From: an uncultured Roseburia sp. | GTDB lineage: Bacteria > Bacillota > Clostridia > Lachnospirales > Lachnospiraceae | Length of the DNA stretch: 33,025 nucleotides | Reading direction: 5' to 3' | Assembly (NCBI GenBank): GCA_934317215.1 | Contig: CAKREH010000036.1 | Span: 1-33,025, forward strand | In this document: positions 24,433-31,914 of the stretch, one piece after another | Position numbering within the stretch: the stretch's first letter is position 1 | Layout of the letters: each line of letters begins with the position of its first letter | Position numbers and translations under genes: made by a program | The notes under the pieces: model-generated | The model's database searches: none | Told to the model about the DNA's origin: nothing | The model's input: the letters and a program-made list of their open reading frames with translations, nothing else

Positions 24433-26121
24433 TTATGATTGTTGTTTTTTTGCTAAATCCTCGCCGGTAAATGAAGAACTGATTGCCTCTCCCGGTGCAA
24501 CCATCGGCCACACCTTATCATCACAGTTGATGATACAATCGATCAAAACCGGTATTTTTGATTCAAGTGCTTCCTTAAAAGCCTCGTTGAATTCTTCCTG
24601 ACTGGTCACGCGGTACCCCTTTGCGCCCATCGCCTCTGCTAATTTTACAAAATCCACACCGTCATCAAGGACAGTTGCGGAATAACGTTTTTCATAGAAC
24701 AGATCCTGCCACTGGCGTACCATTCCAAGTACATGGTTATTGACGATCACTTCGATCAGCGGCAGTTTTTCGCGCGCCGCGGTTGCGATCTCATTCATGT
24801 TCATACGGAAACAGCCGTCACCTGCAATGTTTATCACCTGTTTATCCGGGTTGCCGATCTGCGCGCCGATTGCAGCACCAAGTCCGTACCCCATCGTTCC
24901 AAGTCCGCCGGATGACAAAAAGGTACGTGGATTTTTGTATTTGTAATACTGCGCCGCCCACATCTGATGCTGTCCGACTTCCGTCACGATGACTGCATCT
25001 CCTTTTGTCGCACGGTAGATCTCTTCCATCAGATACGGACCGCTGAGTCCCTCTTTCGGATAAGTGAGCGGATATTTTTTTTTCAAATCCATGATCTCCC
25101 CGATCCATTCCAGATGACTCTGTGCATCTAATTTTTCATTGACACGGATCAGAATTTCTTTTAAATCCCCGATCACACTGGCATCCACCTGGATATTTTT
25201 ATTGATCTCTGCCGCATCCACATCAAACTGTAAAATTTTTGCCTGTGATGCAAATTTCTTAGCATTTCCAAGAACACGGTCTGAGAAACGGACACCAACT
25301 GCGATCAGAAGATCACACTCACTGACACCAAGGTTGGATGTCTTTGTTCCATGCATACCGAGCATTCCGGTATAGAGATCATCCGTTCCATTAAATGCAC
25401 CTTTTCCCATCAGTGTATCGCAGACCGGAGCGTTTACTTTTCCTGCAAATTTCTTTAACTCTTCCGATGCGCCGGAGATCACTGCACCGCCGCCGACAAA
25501 GATATATGGTTTCTTTGCCGCTTTGATCATGGAAACTGCGGTGTCAACATCTTCCTCACTGATTGTATCTGTAATCCTTGCGATCGGTTTTGGTTTCGCC
25601 GAAGTATATTCCGTCTTTGCTGCTGTGATATCTTTCGGGATATCCACTAAAACCGGACCCGGGCGTCCCGTCTGTGCGATCTTAAATGCACGTCTGATCG
25701 TATCAGCAAGTTTTGTTACATCCTTTACAATAAAGTTATGCTTTGTGATCGGCATTGTGATTCCCGCAATATCGATCTCCTGAAAACTGTCTTTTCCAAG
25801 AAGCGGTACGGTAACGTTGCAGGTGATCGCAACGACCGGAACCGAGTCCATATAAGCGGTCGCGATTCCAGTTACAAGGTTCGTTGCACCCGGACCTGAC
25901 GTTGCAAAGCACACGCCGACTTTTCCGGTACTTCGCGCATATCCATCCGCTGCATGGGATGCTCCCTGCTCATGGGAAGTTAACACATGACGGATTTCTC
26001 CCTGATGTTTATATAATTCATCATATACATTTAAAATGGCACCGCCCGGATAACCAAAAACTGTATCGACGCCCTGTTCTTTCAGGCATTCGATCACGAT
26101 CTGGGCACCTGTTAACTGCAT
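24433..26121 (-). CDS. ilvB: Acetolactate synthase, large (catalytic) subunit
   Basis: ThDP- and FAD-dependent enzyme condensing two pyruvates to acetolactate, or pyruvate and 2-ketobutyrate to acetohydroxybutyrate, for valine, leucine and isoleucine. With the start at MQLTGAQIVI (GGAGG 6 nt upstream) the product is 562 aa. The catalytic Glu is E51 in SHEQGASHAADGYAR. The ThDP motif runs from GDG (434-436) to NN (461-462). The region KDSFQEIDIAGIT and the C-terminal RQWQDLFYEKRYS, with the Trp-containing specificity segment, fit anabolic AHAS rather than catabolic AlsS. No ilvN regulatory subunit is adjacent, so it must lie elsewhere or be absent. Confidence 0.95.
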   Translation of the reverse strand: MQLTGAQIVIECLKEQGVDTVFGYPGGAILNVYDELYKHQGEIRHVLTSHEQGASHAADGYARSTGKVGVCFATSGPGATNLVTGIATAYMDSVPVVAITCNVTVPLLGKDSFQEIDIAGITMPITKHNFIVKDVTKLADTIRRAFKIAQTGRPGPVLVDIPKDITAAKTEYTSAKPKPIARITDTISEEDVDTAVSMIKAAKKPYIFVGGGAVISGASEELKKFAGKVNAPVCDTLMGKGAFNGTDDLYTGMLGMHGTKTSNLGVSECDLLIAVGVRFSDRVLGNAKKFASQAKILQFDVDAAEINKNIQVDASVIGDLKEILIRVNEKLDAQSHLEWIGEIMDLKKKYPLTYPKEGLSGPYLMEEIYRATKGDAVIVTEVGQHQMWAAQYYKYKNPRTFLSSGGLGTMGYGLGAAIGAQIGNPDKQVINIAGDGCFRMNMNEIATAAREKLPLIEVIVNNHVLGMVRQWQDLFYEKRYSATVLDDGVDFVKLAEAMGAKGYRVTSQEEFNEAFKEALESKIPVLIDCIINCDDKVWPMVAPGEAISSSFTGEDLAKKQQS

Positions 26122-26141
26122 ATTATTCCTCCATTCCATTT

Positions 26142-26218
26142 TACTGCCATTCATATTCTGTCTTTTCAACGATTCCGCATTTTCTGCTGCAGATTTAGAA
26201 TATTTGTCTATGGCAGTA
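26142..26218 (-). other. Long inverted repeat in the ilvD-ilvB gap
   Basis: TACTGCCAT (26142-26150) and ATGGCAGTA (26210-26218) are perfect 9-bp complements 59 nt apart. Inside, ATATTC and GAATAT can pair as well. The structure fills the 111-nt gap and ends about 20 nt before the ilvB start codon. It may set relative ilvB expression or be a processing site (inference). Confidence 0.5.
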
Positions 26219-26232
26219 TCTGTATTTCTTTT

Positions 26233-27909
26233 TTATTTCTGCTCTTCCGGCAGTGCTAAGATTGCACCTCTGTTTCCAGAAGTTACTAATGAAGCATAGC
26301 GTTTCAGATAACCTGTTGTAACTTTCGGCTCTCTCGGCTGCCATTTTGCTTTTCTCGCTGTCATCTCCTCATCAGAAACTGCGATTTCCAGTTTCATCTC
26401 CGGGATGTTGATGCGGATGATATCTCCCTCTTCCACAAGTGCGATCGGTCCTCCGACTGCTGCTTCCGGTGACACATGTCCGATGGAAGCTCCACGGCTG
26501 GCACCGGAGAAACGTCCGTCCGTGATCAGTGCTACCGATGAGCCGAGTCCCATACCTGCGATTGCGGAAGTAGGATTTAACATCTCACGCATGCCAGGTC
26601 CGCCCTTTGGTCCTTCATAGCGGATCACAACCACATCACCGGCTACGATCTTGCCGCCTTTGATCGCAGCGATTGCATCTTCCTCACAGTCAAATACTCT
26701 CGCCGGTCCCTCATGAACCATCATCTCGTCACAGACAGCGGAACGTTTGACAACACTTCCGTCCGGTGCAAGATTTCCTTTTAATACGGCAAGACCACCT
26801 GTCTTACTGTATGGGTTGTCAACCGGTCGGATTACTTCCGGATTCTTGTTTACCGCATTTGCGATATTTTCTCCGACGGTCTTTCCTGTCACGGTCATGC
26901 AGTCCGTGTTTAATAATCCGATGTCCGCAAGTTCTTTCATCACAGCATAGACACCGCCCGCCTCATTTAAGTCTTCCATATAAGTAGGACCTGCCGGAGC
27001 AAGGTGGCAGAGGTTCGGGGTCTTCTCACTGATCGGGTTTGCAAATGCAATATCAAAATCAAATCCGATCTCATGTGCGATCGCCGGGAGATGTAACATA
27101 CTGTTTGTAGAACATCCAAGTGCCATATCTACGGTCAATGCATTTAAGATAGCATCTTTTGTCATGATGTCTCTCGGGCGGATATTTTTACGGTACATAT
27201 CCATAACTGCCATACCTGCATGTTTTGCAAGTTTGATTCTCTCCGAATAAACTGCCGGGATCGTTCCGTTTCCACGAAGTCCCATACCGAGTGCCTCTGT
27301 CAGACAGTTCATGGAGTTTGCGGTGTACATGCCGGAGCAGGAACCGCAGGTCGGACATACTTTTTCTTCATATTCTCTCACGTCATCCTCGGTCATGGTT
27401 CCTGCTGCATAGGAGCCGACTGCCTCAAACATGGAAGATAAACTTCTTTTTTTGCCCTGAACGTGTCCGGCAAGCATCGGTCCGCCGGATACAAATACGG
27501 TCGGAACATTGATACGCGCTGCTGCCATCAGAAGTCCCGGAACGTTTTTATCACAGTTTGGCACCATGACAAGTGCATCAAACTGATGTGCAAGTGCCAT
27601 ACACTCGGTGGAATCCGCGATCAGATCTCTGGTTACTAAGGAATATTTCATTCCGATGTGTCCCATCGCGATTCCGTCACAGACTGCGATCGCCGGAAAT
27701 ACGACCGGAACTCCGCCTGCCTCTGCAACACCTAATTTTACAGCATTTACGATTTTATCAAGATTCATATGACCCGGTACGATCTCATTGTAGGAGCTTA
27801 CGATACCGACCATCGGTTTGTTCATTTCTTCTTCCGTGAAGCCTAATGCATTAAAAAGACTTCTGTGAGGTGCCTGCTGCATCCCTTTTTTTACATTATC
27901 GCTTTTCAT
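26233..27909 (-). CDS. ilvD: Dihydroxy-acid dehydratase
   Basis: Iron-sulfur enzyme dehydrating 2,3-dihydroxy-isovalerate and -methylvalerate to the keto acids of valine and isoleucine. Cluster ligands are visible as C119 (VPNCDKNVPG) and C191 (CPTCGSCSGMYTANSMN), and the family motifs RDIMTKDAILNALTVDMALG and GPKGGPGMREMLNPTSAI are present. Where [2Fe-2S] members have a third Cys (PCNMHL), this protein reads PGHMNL, as in the oxygen-sensitive [4Fe-4S] class; that fits an anaerobe. The length, 558 aa, is normal. GGGAG lies 12 nt before the ATG, and leuB ends 32 nt upstream. Confidence 0.97.
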   Translation of the reverse strand: MKSDNVKKGMQQAPHRSLFNALGFTEEEMNKPMVGIVSSYNEIVPGHMNLDKIVNAVKLGVAEAGGVPVVFPAIAVCDGIAMGHIGMKYSLVTRDLIADSTECMALAHQFDALVMVPNCDKNVPGLLMAAARINVPTVFVSGGPMLAGHVQGKKRSLSSMFEAVGSYAAGTMTEDDVREYEEKVCPTCGSCSGMYTANSMNCLTEALGMGLRGNGTIPAVYSERIKLAKHAGMAVMDMYRKNIRPRDIMTKDAILNALTVDMALGCSTNSMLHLPAIAHEIGFDFDIAFANPISEKTPNLCHLAPAGPTYMEDLNEAGGVYAVMKELADIGLLNTDCMTVTGKTVGENIANAVNKNPEVIRPVDNPYSKTGGLAVLKGNLAPDGSVVKRSAVCDEMMVHEGPARVFDCEEDAIAAIKGGKIVAGDVVVIRYEGPKGGPGMREMLNPTSAIAGMGLGSSVALITDGRFSGASRGASIGHVSPEAAVGGPIALVEEGDIIRINIPEMKLEIAVSDEEMTARKAKWQPREPKVTTGYLKRYASLVTSGNRGAILALPEEQK

Positions 27910-27941
27910 GTTAAATCAAATCTCCCATTCTAATATCTATA

Positions 27942-29042
27942 TTAAATTCGTTCGCAGATCAGATCTCCCATCTGTGCGGTGCCGACCTGTGTCACTGCGT
28001 TTCGTTTATCTTCTTCCTGCGGCATGATGTCGATGGTGCGGTAACCGTCTTTCAACACCTGTTTTACGGCTGCCTCGATGGCATCTGCCTCTTTGTCAAG
28101 GTCAAAGGTATAGCGGAGCATCATTGCTGCGCTTAAGATCGTCGCGATCGGGTTTGCGATACCTTTTCCTGCGATATCCGGTGCTGAACCGCCGCTCGGC
28201 TCATAGAGTCCGAATTTTGTATCATTTAAGCTGGCGCTTGACAACATTCCGATGGAACCTGTCACCATGCTCGCCTCATCGGATAAGATATCTCCAAACA
28301 TGTTTTCCGTTAAAATGACATCAAACTGTTTCGGATCTTTGACTAACTGCATTGCACAGTTGTCAACTAACATGTGCTCGTAGGTAACTTCCGGGTAATC
28401 CTTTGCCACTTCCTCGACCACTTTACGCCAAAGTCTTGAGGAATCCAGCACGTTTGCCTTGTCCACGCTCGTCACTTTTTTGCGGCGTTTCATGGCAATG
28501 TCAAATCCTCTCTTTGCGATCCTGCGGATCTCTGTCTCGCTGTATGTCAGGGTATCTGTCGCAGTCATCACACCGTCAACTTCCTCGGTTTTTCGCGCAC
28601 CGAAGTATAATCCTCCGGTCAGCTCACGCATGATCATCATATCAAATCCATCCCCAATAATATCATCGCGGAGCGGACATGCCTCTTTTAATTCTTCATA
28701 TAAATATGCCGGTCTTAAATTTGCAAATAAATTCAAAGACTTTCTCAACTTTAATAATCCTGCCTCCGGTCTTAATTCCGGTGCTAATTTATACCACGGA
28801 GAGGTCGCTGTATTACCGCCGATGGAACCCATAAGCACTGCATCGGACGCTTTTGCTGCTGCGATCGCCTCATCTGTTAACGGCACGCCTGTCGCATCAA
28901 TCGAACATCCGCCCATCAAAATCGCTTCATACAAAAAACTGTGACCATACTTTGTTCCGATCTTGTCTAATACTTTTTTTGCCTCTGCCACGATCTCCGG
29001 TCCGATTCCGTCACCGGAAATCACGCCAATCTTACATTCCAT
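27942..29042 (-). CDS. leuB: 3-isopropylmalate dehydrogenase
   Basis: Third step of leucine synthesis: oxidative decarboxylation of 3-isopropylmalate to 2-oxoisocaproate with NAD+. The N-terminal ISGDGIGPEIVAEAKKVLDK, the substrate loop LLKLRKSLNLFANLRPAYLY and the metal-binding ENMFGDILSDEASMVTGSIG identify LeuB. GSAPDIAGKGIANPIATILS is the nucleotide-binding end. Length 366 aa, slightly longer than average. AGAGGG lies 8 nt before the ATG. It is the first large gene of the leuB-ilvD-ilvB-serC-serA operon, with a promoter and an approximately 190-nt leader upstream. leuA, leuC and leuD are not in the window. Confidence 0.96.
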   Translation of the reverse strand: MECKIGVISGDGIGPEIVAEAKKVLDKIGTKYGHSFLYEAILMGGCSIDATGVPLTDEAIAAAKASDAVLMGSIGGNTATSPWYKLAPELRPEAGLLKLRKSLNLFANLRPAYLYEELKEACPLRDDIIGDGFDMMIMRELTGGLYFGARKTEEVDGVMTATDTLTYSETEIRRIAKRGFDIAMKRRKKVTSVDKANVLDSSRLWRKVVEEVAKDYPEVTYEHMLVDNCAMQLVKDPKQFDVILTENMFGDILSDEASMVTGSIGMLSSASLNDTKFGLYEPSGGSAPDIAGKGIANPIATILSAAMMLRYTFDLDKEADAIEAAVKQVLKDGYRTIDIMPQEEDKRNAVTQVGTAQMGDLICERI

Positions 29043-29069
29043 GCTCTAATCCCTCTTTCTTTTCCTCTG

Positions 29070-29138
29070 TCAGATATGTGTAACTGATTTTTTTCGCCTG
29101 CCAGAAAGTATCCTGCTTTTCTGCACCATAGAATGCAT
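29070..29138 (-). CDS. Small upstream ORF in the leuB leader (22 codons)
   Basis: ATG at 29138 preceded at 10 nt by a perfect AGGAGG (29149-29154). The ORF begins MHSMVQKSRILSGRRKKS and ends 27 nt before the leuB ATG. It is basic and has only one Leu codon, so it does not look like a classical leucine attenuation peptide. Its Shine-Dalgarno site is stronger than that of leuB. It may be a translated leader or chance; another frame over the same stretch also looks protein-like but has no start codon. Confidence 0.4.
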   Translation of the reverse strand: MHSMVQKSRILSGRRKKSVTHI

Positions 29139-29239
29139 ACTCTGCGAACCTCCTGCTTTGTTATGAATAAAAAGAAAATCAGCGGCTGCTGTGCGCCCGC
29201 ACTTTATCACATTACTAACAGACAGTATGTATAATGTCT

Positions 29240-29268
29240 ATAATAATGTAATTTTGGCAACATTGCAA
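29240..29268 (-). promoter_or_regulatory. Probable promoter of the leuB-serA operon
   Basis: Minus strand TTGCAA (complement of 29263-29268), 17-nt spacer, TATTAT (complement of 29240-29245). Transcription would start near 29233, giving an approximately 190-nt leader. That leader has short GC-rich stems at about 29180-29205 followed by a T-rich tract (ATTTTCTTTTT), a possible but weak attenuator. Confidence 0.6.
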
Positions 29269-29269
29269 C

Positions 29270-29472
29270 CTCTGATTCTATTTTTCTTTTTTATAATATT
29301 TATAACTGGGTATTATGAAAGAGCTTTCTTTTCATTACTTTGTTGTATACTATATTATCAAAAATAAAGCGTGGCCAAGTTTTATAGACGGCAAAATCCC
29401 ACTCTGATGGCTATTTTGTCTGCCACTACTCTTTAGGTATATATTCTTTATTTCAATCATAAAATTGACCAC
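29270..29472. other. Gene-free AT-rich stretch between the ABC exporter and the leuB promoter
   Basis: No convincing ORF is seen. An imperfect hairpin, AGAC-ggc-AAAAT (29386-29397) with ATTTT-GTCT (29413-29421), lies inside a slightly longer TGGCC/GGCAGACA-flanked segment and may be the end of a dispersed repeat. A second small stem, ATGAAA/TTTCAT, lies near 29314-29334. Neither is a clear terminator, so where the upstream peptide operon ends is uncertain. Confidence 0.4.
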
Positions 29473-31158
29473 TTACTGATTTCCCATTTTATATAACCGG
29501 CAAAACTTTCCATCTGCCGCCATCAATTTTTCAAATGTTCCCTGTTCCACAATATTTCCCTGTTCTAGAACCACGATCGCATCGCATTTTTCCAGATTAC
29601 TTCTGTTATAATGATGCGTGATCATAATGACGGTAATGTCTGGTATATCAAGCACTGCTTTTTCCACCTGATATGCCATTTTATTATCCAGACTTGAGGT
29701 TGCTTCATCAAGCACCCACAATTTCCTGTGGTGTAAAAAAGCTCTTGCGATGGAGATTCTCTGCTTTTCCCCGCCGGAAAGATTTGATCCACCCTCTTTC
29801 AACACGGTTTCCAGCCCCATTTCCAGTCTTTGTACAACCCCATCCAGACCAGCCTTTTTTACTGCCATATCTACTTCTTCCTCTGTATACGGATCAAACA
29901 ATGTGATATTATTTCGCAAAGTATCTTCAAATACATATACATTTTGAGGAATGACTGCTACCTGCTCCATCACAGACTTTTCGGATATTGCATGCATATC
30001 CATATCATCAAATCGTATCTGTCCCTGATAATTATTGTAATACCCCAATACCAGCTTCGTCAGCGTTGACTTTCCGCTTCCACTTCCCCCGACCACTGCA
30101 TATCGTTTTCCTTTTTCAAAGGTAATATTTATATTATTTAATGTCATGTGCTCCGCCTGTGGATAAGAAAAGCTGACATTCTCCATTGAAATCAGATTCT
30201 GGAAATTTATACCATCCCCCGTCTCTTCCTTCTTTTGTTCCCCAATCTCTTCCATCACTTTCTGACAGATCGGTGTTCCTGATTTGATCTGTATCAATGA
30301 CTCAATAAACGTGGACATAGAACCTATGACACTGCTGCTCAGAGCAATGGCTACTGTCAGAAATGATATACTGACTTTTCCATATAGTACCATGATACCA
30401 GATATAATTACAATTAATAACTGCAGCGTAAGCTGGACGTCCATCGTGATTCCTCCAACAACACCCTGCACAAACTGGCTGGTAAATTTTTTCTTTCCAA
30501 ATCTGATGTTTTCCTGTGCATACTGCCCCACCACATTTTTTTCAATCTGATAATTTTTAATAACTTCAAATCCCCTGAAATCATCATTGATCAGCGTATT
30601 ATGTTTCGCTGCCTCATCCATCTGTTCAATATTGGATTTCTGCAGAATCTGCTGTGTCATGATAGGAACTGCCAGTCCCACAATTCCAACTACAATTAAA
30701 AGTATGCAAAGCACCACATTCTGTACAAATGCATAAGCAAGTGAGAATACAATTTCTTCCAGTTGGACGACCAATATAAAATATGCGAGCAATGTCGTTT
30801 CTACCACCTGTAAATCATTGTGATATAAAGATGTATAGTAGCTGGTATTCTGTTTGTAATACCCGGTCATATCCCTGTTTAATATACTCTGGAATAAATC
30901 CTGGCGGATATCACATATGACTTTCATTGAAAATTTATTTTTTGCATACATGTAAAATAAATAAATCAATGCCAGCCCAACTGCCAAAATTATCACCATC
31001 AGAAACATCTCTTTTATCCTGTCTTTTTTCCCATTTGCGACAATCTCCGTCACATACTGCATTGTATAAGAAGAAAACACGCCTATCAGTGCATTTAAAA
31101 CACCTGCTATCATAAACAGAACCGCTATTCCCTTATGCTTTTTTATGTACTTTTTCAT
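29473..31158 (-). CDS. ABC exporter with fused membrane and ATPase domains (peptide export)
   Basis: Half-transporter (561 aa) of the type I exporter class: an N-terminal six-helix membrane domain (about 1-310) and a C-terminal ATPase. Walker A GGSGSGKST is at 357-365, the signature LSGGE at 460-464, Walker B LWVLDE at 480-485 and the switch His at 515 (ITHHYN). There is no N-terminal C39 peptidase domain, so it cannot cleave a leader itself. The start MKKYIKK has GGGAGG 7 nt upstream, and its ATG overlaps the stop of the JAMM-like gene (ATGA), so the two are translationally coupled. Context with a radical SAM maturase and a small precursor suggests export of the mature peptide, or self-immunity. 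Confidence 0.9.
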   Translation of the reverse strand: MKKYIKKHKGIAVLFMIAGVLNALIGVFSSYTMQYVTEIVANGKKDRIKEMFLMVIILAVGLALIYLFYMYAKNKFSMKVICDIRQDLFQSILNRDMTGYYKQNTSYYTSLYHNDLQVVETTLLAYFILVVQLEEIVFSLAYAFVQNVVLCILLIVVGIVGLAVPIMTQQILQKSNIEQMDEAAKHNTLINDDFRGFEVIKNYQIEKNVVGQYAQENIRFGKKKFTSQFVQGVVGGITMDVQLTLQLLIVIISGIMVLYGKVSISFLTVAIALSSSVIGSMSTFIESLIQIKSGTPICQKVMEEIGEQKKEETGDGINFQNLISMENVSFSYPQAEHMTLNNINITFEKGKRYAVVGGSGSGKSTLTKLVLGYYNNYQGQIRFDDMDMHAISEKSVMEQVAVIPQNVYVFEDTLRNNITLFDPYTEEEVDMAVKKAGLDGVVQRLEMGLETVLKEGGSNLSGGEKQRISIARAFLHHRKLWVLDEATSSLDNKMAYQVEKAVLDIPDITVIMITHHYNRSNLEKCDAIVVLEQGNIVEQGTFEKLMAADGKFCRLYKMGNQ

Positions 31159-31628
31159 ATAGATCCCTCCCTGTATGTAATACAATTTATCTGATCTTCC
31201 ATCAAAAATGGCATAGATTTATTTTTCAAACATAATCTGGCATAAGACTGCGTTTTCCCATACACTATAAACACACTATTCACAGAATAATTCAATATTT
31301 CCTGCACATGATGAAATTCATGTTCAAAATTTAAATCTATTGTTGAAAATGAAACTTCTTTCTCTGCATACAAATGCGAATGAATAACGACGGGGATCTT
31401 GTTATTCTTTTCACAATACTTTATCAGTTTCATTTGATCTTCCATGTTAATCTTTGCTGCCAGGTCTGTCTGTCCCTCACTCAATATACAATAAATCTCG
31501 TCTATACTAATCGTTTCGTCCTCATAGTCTGCAAGTGCCAGGACAGCTATCTCATTTTGTGGATTTTCCGTTAACGCAACTGCTATTCTATTCTCAACAC
31601 TTTCTTCATATTTAATTAGATAATACAT
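31155..31628 (-). CDS. JAMM/MPN-domain metalloprotease-like protein in a peptide cassette
   Basis: A 157-aa protein whose layout fits a prokaryotic JAB/MPN+ fold. NPQNEIAVLAL (E26) is placed like the catalytic Glu strand, IPVVIHSHLY gives the H-x-H pair (H83, H85), and FSTID gives Ser95 and Asp98; SVFIVYG is like the strand that follows in the family. The H-to-S spacing is two residues longer than the canonical JAMM spacing, so the call is tentative. JAMM enzymes are zinc proteases best known for cutting after a ubiquitin-like Gly-Gly. The start at MYYLIKYEE uses GAGGAG very close upstream; an in-frame ATG at 31724 lacks a ribosome-binding site. It is coupled to the ABC exporter gene by ATGA overlap. 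Confidence 0.62.
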   Translation of the reverse strand: MYYLIKYEESVENRIAVALTENPQNEIAVLALADYEDETISIDEIYCILSEGQTDLAAKINMEDQMKLIKYCEKNNKIPVVIHSHLYAEKEVSFSTIDLNFEHEFHHVQEILNYSVNSVFIVYGKTQSYARLCLKNKSMPFLMEDQINCITYREGSI

Positions 31629-31676
31629 ATGCTCCTCATTTTTATCTATTTGATTTTTAGTATTACAACTACATTT

Positions 31677-31709
31677 AGGGAAATACATGTAACAAACAGG
31701 TATTTCCCT
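31677..31709 (-). other. Hairpin between the precursor gene and the JAMM/ABC genes
   Basis: AGGGAAATAC and GTATTTCCCT form a perfect 10-bp stem (31677-31686 with 31700-31709) around a 13-nt loop. No U-run follows on the minus strand, so complete termination is unlikely. In peptide operons a hairpin here often protects the short precursor message and lowers expression of the genes that follow (general knowledge; its role here is inferred). Confidence 0.65.
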
Positions 31710-31742
31710 TAAAAATAAATGCATTTTTAATTTACTAATTTG

Positions 31743-31889
31743 CTAATTTACACAAGCACACCTTAAAAGTGCTCCTGCTCCACCTGCTAATTTTTCATCT
31801 AATAATTTCATACATTCTTTTTCTTTTTCCGTTAATTCAATCATTTCTACTTTTACCAATTTTTCATTCTGTTTTCTTTCTTCCATCAT
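31743..31889 (-). CDS. Putative RiPP precursor peptide (48 aa)
   Basis: A short gene 25 nt after the radical SAM gene, with AAAGGAG 6 nt before the first of two ATGs. The charged N-terminal part (MMEERKQNEKLVKVEMIELT, then EKEKECMKLLDEK) looks like a helical leader. It is followed by LAGG (residues 34-37) and a short hydrophobic Cys-containing tail, AGALLRCACVN. This leader, double Gly, small core with a C-x-C pair is the standard shape of a modified peptide substrate. Cys44 and Cys46 are candidates for thioether or similar crosslinks by the adjacent SPASM enzyme; Cys26 lies in the leader. I do not recognise a named family. Whether cleavage is after GG is inferred. Confidence 0.8.
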   Translation of the reverse strand: MMEERKQNEKLVKVEMIELTEKEKECMKLLDEKLAGGAGALLRCACVN

Positions 31890-31914
31890 ATCTTTCTCCT
31901 TTTACATCTTAAGT

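Noticed and set aside
72..31574. Many plus-strand open frames of 60-170 codons across the window.
   Set aside because: All lie opposite real minus-strand genes, lack ribosome-binding sites or family features, and follow the reverse-complement codon pattern of those genes.
31629..31724. An N-terminal extension of the JAMM-like protein from an ATG at 31724, with several Cys.
   Set aside because: No Shine-Dalgarno sequence before that ATG, and the segment contains the 10-bp hairpin; the later start gives the expected domain length.
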